From contig JAECYW010000019.1 in NCBI GenBank assembly GCA_023014335.1, forward strand, positions 1,178,001 through 1,242,000: a stretch of DNA of 64,000 nt. Direction: 5' to 3'. This document shows, in pieces, positions 58,202-64,000 of this stretch. The stretch's first letter is position 1, and the number at the start of each line of letters is the position of its first letter. The position numbers and the translations under genes were made by a program. The stretch comes from Galerina marginata (Eukaryota > Basidiomycota > Agaricomycetes > Agaricales > Galerinaceae). Below the pieces are notes generated by a model. It had not been told where the DNA came from and did not search any database. It saw nothing but the letters and a program-made list of their open reading frames with translations.

Positions 58202-59828
58202 ATGACTGCTGACATGTGTATGCATACTATGACAGATGCTAGGAGAGGCAGTTTGGGTGAACGAGAGCAAGACGAGCTACTAAAGTTGGACGGTCTCCCC
58301 TTCGATATCAAGGATTACATCCTCTCCTTGATCGAAGAACCTCGAGATCTCCTCTCCTTCGGTCTCGCGAGCAAGGAATGGGCTTCTATGATCATCCCTG
58401 TCCACACCGAGTACCGCGAGCTTAGAGTTCATTCAAGCCGTCCTGATGTTTGGAAGCATCTGGCAGCTCGTGCAGACCTCGCCAAGAACATTCGCACTAT
58501 ACGCTTGATGACCGCGAAGGATCTTTCACGAGAAATTTACCCTTGGACAATGGCTGGAACACAAAGATCCGAATCATCTACTGGAATACATCCCCAACCT
58601 GAGATGTTGCAAGCCATCAAGAACTTCAAATCCCTTCGTAGCTTCACTTGGATCGGTTCCGGCGGACACTCCGAGGTCACACAAGATATTTTTGAAGCTC
58701 TCGCGCATTGTTGTATGTTAGATGATTTATGTTTGGGTCAAATATTTCCTCGGCAAGATCACCTCAGCCCCAAAGCTTCGGTAAGTGTCACTCAGCGACA
58801 CATTCTCACTTAGTACTTACGTTCCCTAGATCTGGAAGCTTTGTAATTTAACTAAACTGATTGCAAGAGGCACTATGTGGGCATCAATACAAGGCGTCGA
58901 GGATTCTTTCATGGCGATGCTTAATGAATCACCGAACCTCGAGGTCGGTATACATATTTGGATCTATACGGAGACACTTTTCCTAACATGTTCTATTATA
59001 GGAACTTACTATTTCCTACAATCCAACGCAGCCGCAGTTCACTTCCTGCGCACTGAGAAGTCTCCGAAAGCTCCATCTGTGGCCCGAGTATAGCATTAGT
59101 GCTCCTGGAGGAAACCTCCTCTCCTGCGACACAATAATACTCGACTTCCTCCTTTCTCACTCTACCATCGAGGATCTGCGTTGGTACCCAGTTGACCAAG
59201 GCCTGGCCGCACCATTGGGTATTTTGCCGTCTCTCAAACGCATTCTCACGAACCATCACCTTGCCACAGCGCTCTTGCGCGACAAAAAGCTGTTTCGAGA
59301 AAGAAAGATGATGTTCATTTCACAGGTTTCGTTAGGCCCTAATACAATTCAGTTGTTTGGCCAAATCGACGGAAGCCGCTTGGAGGAAATTCACCTTTGG
59401 CGCTTCGAGGGTCTCGATGCCATCAAGAGGCTAGCTGTTCTCTTTCCATCTATTCGTACCCTGAGTATTCCGAACTTTGGACGACCATTCGGAGATGAGG
59501 TCTATACTCTGGTTTGTCTGACTTCCTTTCCCATTTATAATTCCGCACATTAACCTCGCATTTACCAATCAAGGACGAGTGCATCGACTGTCTATCTCGC
59601 TTTCCCTGTCTCGAAGCAGTCTTCGATTGTGCGTTATGGCTAGCGATAGAGCAATTCAAAAACGAAGAACGGTTGAACGCTGTCACGAAGTTGCTCACCC
59701 ACTGCCCAAGGCTGAAGCGGCTTAATCACTGGAAATCGTCATTGAATCGGGATATTGACATTGTCTTTTGTAAGAGCGGAAGCCAGGTCAGTTGGCAGGA
59801 GGTACCAAATAACGAGGATTGGGTCTAG
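58202..59828 (+). CDS. F-box/LRR-like protein
   Basis: Likely substrate adaptor. The first in-frame ATG gives MTADMCMHTMTDARRGSLGE; a later Met at 58229 is also possible. The F-box core is LDGLPFDIKDYILSLIEEPR followed by DLLSFGLASKEWASMIIPVH. The leucine-rich part includes NIRTIRLMTAKDLSREIYPW, FKSLRSFTWIGSGGHSEVTQ, IWKLCNLTKLIARGTMWASI, ELTISYNPTQPQFTSCALRS and LEEIHLWRFEGLDAIKRLAV. The end is VSWQEVPNNEDWV. About four exons. The target is unknown, as usual for this expanded family. Confidence 0.75.
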
Positions 59829-60030
59829 ATAATTGCTGTGGTATTATTCTTGGCCACCGCAATACTTGTTCGGTCATCCACTTGCATCGTACCATACGAA
59901 CCGCCAGTAGCAACATAGAAGATCTCTTCATATGCCTTCTCTAATCGATCAATTAAGGCCTTGCGCGCTTTAGAAGAGTCCCCAGAGATAGCAGGGTAAA
60001 TCCCGCCGATCCAACAAGCATCGCCACAAG
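59825..60030 (-). CDS. Possible exon of an unidentified gene
   Basis: A minus-strand frame reads SCGDACWIGGIYPAISGDSS, then KARKALIDRLEKAYEEIFYV and ATGGSYGTMQVDD, and stops at 59825-59827. It looks like a genuine alpha/beta protein fragment and has a plausible acceptor (CTTAAG) just upstream. Further upstream DGPLRDFAWFPKKSAEVFGV appears in another frame. No full gene could be built and the family is not recognised. Its stop overlaps the stop of the F-box gene on the other strand (CTAG). The rest of 60031-60686 has nothing supported. Confidence 0.3.
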
Positions 60031-60688
60031 ACAATCTTAAGTGATGTCAGGACGACTATGCTGTGTCTACAATGGCCCAAACACCAAATACCTCTGCACT
60101 TTTTTTTGGGAACCACGCGAAATCCCGCAAAGGTCCGTCTTGAGAGCTACTCCAAACAGGCAGCGGTTACTCAGATCAGCTGTCCAGCTATGTCCAGTTC
60201 CTAAAATCAATTAGCCGGGGATACGATCAACGGTGTTAGCATCGAACAACCCCCTGTCGTCGACGTCAAAGAAACAGATCCTCCAATTCGTTGGATATGC
60301 TCCGAGTGTTATTTGCTATTACCGCAATCCTGTTACTCGCCTCTTGAAAAGCGCACATAACAATAGAAAGCAGTGGGATGATGCCCCGCAGGCTGAAAGT
60401 ATCATTAACTCGTGTTATTTAAAACCTCTCTGAATTCTGACGAGGGCGACTCGACTCGTCCACAAGACTTATAACTCATCCGTACTCGAGTACTGTCTAG
60501 ATCTATAACTTGAAGTTCAGTTACATCATCTTATATGACAGAGCTAATTTTGGCCAACGAAGATGATTGCCGAAGTTATAAGTGAGTGTAAATAACCGGG
60601 CTATCTATGGCGGTTGTTGAGAGTGGAAGGAAGTCTCCGGATTACATTTTCTTATGGAAAGCACACCACTGATTCAAAGCTTCAACTA

Positions 60689-61071
60689 CAGTCATCCACC
60701 GGCTAATGTTACGCCACCACTGAGTGTTACACCTTCATAACTCAGCCAAAAATTGGTATTTTCTGATGAAATAAAATTTTCCTGTGAGCTGTATACGTTC
60801 TTTATTACCTTGTAAATTTTCAGAGGGAACGGATAAAAATTGACTAAGGAATGGCGAACCCAAAGTCCCTCAAATTGGCTCACTACTCAGTGTTACACCA
60901 GTGTTTTGGGAGTAACTTTGCGAGAAGTGAATAAAATCACCTGAAAATTTGACAGAAGGAACTAACAGAATTATAAAGAATTATCATATGGTTTTTATTG
61001 GGAAAAAGGGCGATGAAAATTTTTCATTTCGGTTTTTAACTTTCAGTGTAACATTAGCCGGTGGATGACTG
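60689..61071. mobile_element. MITE with 24-bp terminal inverted repeats and TA target duplication (Tc1/mariner-like)
   Basis: Bases 60689-60712 and 61048-61071 are perfect 24-bp inverted repeats beginning CAGTCATCCACCGGCTAATG. They are flanked by TA at 60687-60688 and 61072-61073, the target duplication of Tc1/mariner-type transposons. The 383-bp interior has no coding potential but carries sub-repeats of an ACTGAGTGTTACACC type (near 60716 and, as ACTCAGTGTTACACC, near 60885). It is therefore a non-autonomous miniature element, mobilised in trans. It ends 146 bp before the ATG of the tyrosyl-DNA phosphodiesterase gene. Confidence 0.88.
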
Positions 61072-61217
61072 TACGGGCCTTCCGGATATGGAAAGTAATT
61101 TATTTATTACCACAGTCACCACTGGTCACAATCATGTGATATTCAATTTGTCGCGCAACAAACATTGTCACGCTTCCAGTCTTGGTTTGCCGTGGCATTC
61201 TAAATTTCTCCATCTCG

Positions 61218-63743
61218 ATGTCGGACGAGGAAGACGATTTCGCAAGGTACCAAAATATCTCCAGGAAATCCGACTTCAACTGATTGCTCAAGCAGGGCCA
61301 TTGCTTTGAGCTTGCAAGAAACAACGCGAAAACCTGCTCTCATAAATCTTGATAGTGATGATGATGAGGACGTCCAGGAAGTGCGGTTTCAGGAGGAGCT
61401 GAAACAGGCTTTGCAAGCATCTAAAGACTCGTCATCTCACACCCATTCACAACCCCAGGCTGGGCCTAGCACAGGCACCACCCAACAATCGGATCGATCA
61501 ACCGTGTCCACCTTTCTCTCGGAGAGAGCTCAGTTAGAGAAAGAACGACGCGAACGGCAAAAGCGTCTTAGACCCTCCTCAGATCGGGACTCTACCACCG
61601 AGGAAGATGATTCGGAGAGCGAGGAGCCACCTGCCAAGAGGCACCAAGTTTCCCATTCCAATCCTTCCTACATGCGCTCTAACATATCCGGTGTTAGCAG
61701 CTCTAAAACTTCCAACTCCGTGCCCACCATGGAGCAGGTTTTCTGGAACGGCGAACTTCGCCAGACCGCCACCCAACATGCTGAACCGCGGAAAGATGGG
61801 CGGCCGACGTTTCGATTGACAGAGGTGCTAGGCAAGGTATGATTCAATTCATTCACAAGTCCGAAGGCACAAATGGAGTCGCACTAGAAATCAGACCTGG
61901 CTTTTGCTATTATGTCCTCGTACTCGTTGGACTTTCCGTGGATTTACGAATTTTTTGATCGGTCAGTTCCAGTCATCATGGTCGCCCAGCCAGATGCCTC
62001 TGGTCAAGCGACTATCAAGAACGTTCTACCCCATTGGATCAAGACTACACCCTTCCTACGTAATGGCTACGGGTGTCAACATATGAAGGTTTGCTTTTCT
62101 ACAACGATTGCTTTTTACTTTTGTGACTGGCATCATTTCCGTAGTTTATGCTGGTAGCACAACTTCTTTCATTTCTGGTAAATTATATCCTGATATTTGT
62201 GTCACAGCTGTTCTATAAAACAGGTCGACTGCGGGTCGTCATCTCCACGGCTAATCTCATAGCATATGATTGGCGAGACATGGAAAATGTAGGCTATGCC
62301 ATCGTTCTACTCCAGTTAAACGTTCTGAAATTCGCTTTTCCGCAGTCCGTTTGGCTACAAGATATTCCCCTGCGCTCAAGACCTATCACTCACGATGTAA
62401 AAACAACAGATGACTTTCCTGCTGTCTTGCAACAGATGCTTCATGCTATCAATGTCAGACCAGCGCTCGTGGCTATGATAAACGACAATGTCAAGCCTAT
62501 TGCTCCTTCCTAGTTTACGGGATTGACTGACGGTAACCCTGTAAAATTTAGCACCCAGATCTCCCCTTGAAGTCTATCGACGAGCTGCGCCAAAAATGGG
62601 ATTGGTCAATTGTCAAAGTCCAGTTGGTTGCTTCCATTGCCGGGAAACACGAAGGTTGGCCCCGTGTAATTCAGTGTGTTAATTAATTTTAATCTCCCTC
62701 ACCCGAGAGTTTATTGCTGATCCACTGTAGGACTGGGCATCCGCGACTCATGTCGGTTGTGCGAAAGTTGGGTATGCGTACGGGAACAGCTAAATCGGCC
62801 AAGGAAGTGGTTCTAGAGTGTCAGGTTAGCATAAAAGACGGGGGCGTTTTCAGCCAGTTTGACATTATCGTTCGTGTTCGACAGGGGTCCAGCCTTGGAT
62901 CATATACGACCCAATGGTTAAATGAGTTCCATTGGTCCGCAAGGGGCGAAAGTGCTGAAGAATGGCTCGATCGACCAAAGAAATCCCGCGAGAAACTGTC
63001 ATACCCGTCTGTGAAGCTGGTCTTCCCGACCAAAGCAGCTGTCAACGAGAGCGCGCTGGGTGAACAGGTCTGTTCTTTCCGACTCCGCTCAGGAATGTAT
63101 GGCTCAACAACTTACTTGCATTAGGGCGGTGGGACTATTTTTTGTCGAAGAAAGCAGTGGAACGCGAAAAGCTTTCCAAGAAGGCACTTCTACGATTCCA
63201 AGAGCAAGGGCGGACCTGTTTTGATGCATTCAAAAGTGACTTGATAAAGGCCTACTTATTCACAAATTATACTCATCTGGGGTTGATTAGATGATCATCG
63301 CCACGCTACGAGAGAATCCGCTTTTGGGACGAAGGAATAAAGACGAGCCTTCAGACAGTGAGGACGACGAAATCGAGGTGATTGAGCCCGGCGTAGGTTG
63401 GGCGTATGTGGGATCTCATAATTTTACACCATCCGCATGGGGAACACTTTCTGGATCCTCTTTCAACCCGATTCTGAACGTAGGCTGCTTCATTTTGTTT
63501 CAGTATCCAGTTCGACGCTCATTTTGTACTTGTAGATCACCAACTACGAGGTTGGGGTGGTGTTCTTATTGAAAGACGCCCAGGAGGCAGACAGAATTGC
63601 ATGTTTCCAAAGACCGCCCAGAAAATATACCTCGAATGACGAACCGTGGGTGAGAGTAAAGTAATTCCTCGTTCGAAACTCTTCTAACTGTGTAATTTAT
63701 CCAGATACAGGAAGAATCCGTCTATCACCAGGAGAACAGCTAG
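61218..63743 (+). CDS. TDP1: Tyrosyl-DNA phosphodiesterase 1
   Basis: DNA-repair enzyme of the phospholipase D superfamily that removes topoisomerase I peptides and other 3' adducts. Exon 1 (61218-61246) encodes MSDEEDDFA and is joined, with acceptor TTTGAG, to SLQETTRKPALINLDSDDDE. A disordered acidic/basic N-terminus contains LEKERRERQKRLRP. The first catalytic HxK motif is in YGCQHMK|FMLLFYKTGRLRVV with VVISTANLIAYDW. The second is in VLMHSKMIIATL with WAYVGSHNFTPSAWGTLSG, as in known Tdp1 proteins. Other conserved parts are SLGSYTTQWLNEF and LKLVFPT-like SVKLVFPTKAAVNESALGEQ. The end is QEESVYHQENS at 63743. About ten exons. The gene is complete; 63744-64000 is 3' flank with nothing further recognised. 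Confidence 0.88.
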
Positions 63744-64000
63744 AATCCTCGCAGATAATAGATTTGATAGACTGCGCATCTCCATTCTTGATTAATATAA
63801 TTGCCTATAGTATTGAATTTTCCGCAGACCTCATCTCGGCGCCGGTAAGTACATCCCCAACGTCACGGCTCCAACAGTCGCTGGTTTGATCAACATTTTT
63901 TCCGTTGATTAACAACCCGTAAGGCCGTAACTACATCATCTGAAACACCATCTCAAAGTCTTTCTCCGTTCAACCTAAAACTTGATCTACACGATGAAAG

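Noticed and set aside
1..64000. tRNA or rRNA genes
   Set aside because: No cloverleaf with a convincing T-loop box or rRNA-like stretch was noticed on reading; a covariance-model scan was not possible.

Overview
The window looks like nuclear DNA of a mushroom-forming basidiomycete (Agaricomycetes). Genes are split by many short (about 50-65 bp) GT-AG introns, both strands are used without operons, and the gene set is fungal: secreted GH3 and GH2 glycosidases, a vacuolar-type GH38 mannosidase, an allantoate-type MFS permease, an AKR1-type palmitoyltransferase, a ubinuclein/HPC2 protein and several F-box/LRR proteins. No species can be named from sequence alone. Products were assigned by reading translations; no searches were run.

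Layout. 0.6-6 kb: a short-chain dehydrogenase (+) followed by a secreted GH3 beta-glucosidase (-). 6.5-13.7 kb: gene-poor, with one frame-broken membrane-protein relic and one small Thr/Ser-rich, possibly GPI-anchored protein. 13.7-17.5 kb: two convergent genes for secreted repetitive proteins, the most unusual part of the window. The first (13752-15591, +) encodes 29 near-identical 19-residue units, each with an Arg-Arg pair, like a kexin-processed repeat-peptide precursor. Its reading frame has no ATG in the large exon, so ATG-based ORF calling misses it. The second (16340-17454, -) encodes a Gly/Pro/Lys-rich repeat protein with a signal peptide on a separate exon.

18-26 kb: methionine sulfoxide reductase A, an uncertain F-box-like gene, and a large importin-13-like karyopherin. 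27-40 kb: MFS transporter, alpha-mannosidase GH38 and ubinuclein/HPC2, all on +. 40.8-46 kb: a metallo-beta-lactamase-fold hydrolase and a secreted GH2 beta-mannosidase, both on -. 47-60 kb: F-box/LRR genes and a relic, a tandem pair of acyl-protein thioesterases, and AKR1. APT-type thioesterases remove palmitate that DHHC enzymes such as AKR1 add, so the two activities lie side by side; this may be coincidence. 60.7-64 kb: a 383-bp Tc1/mariner-like MITE inserted just upstream of a complete tyrosyl-DNA phosphodiesterase gene.

The glycosidases (GH3, GH38, GH2) fit plant-polymer degradation and glycan turnover. They are spread over 44 kb and do not form a tight cluster. No tRNA, rRNA, CRISPR array or full-length transposon was recognised.
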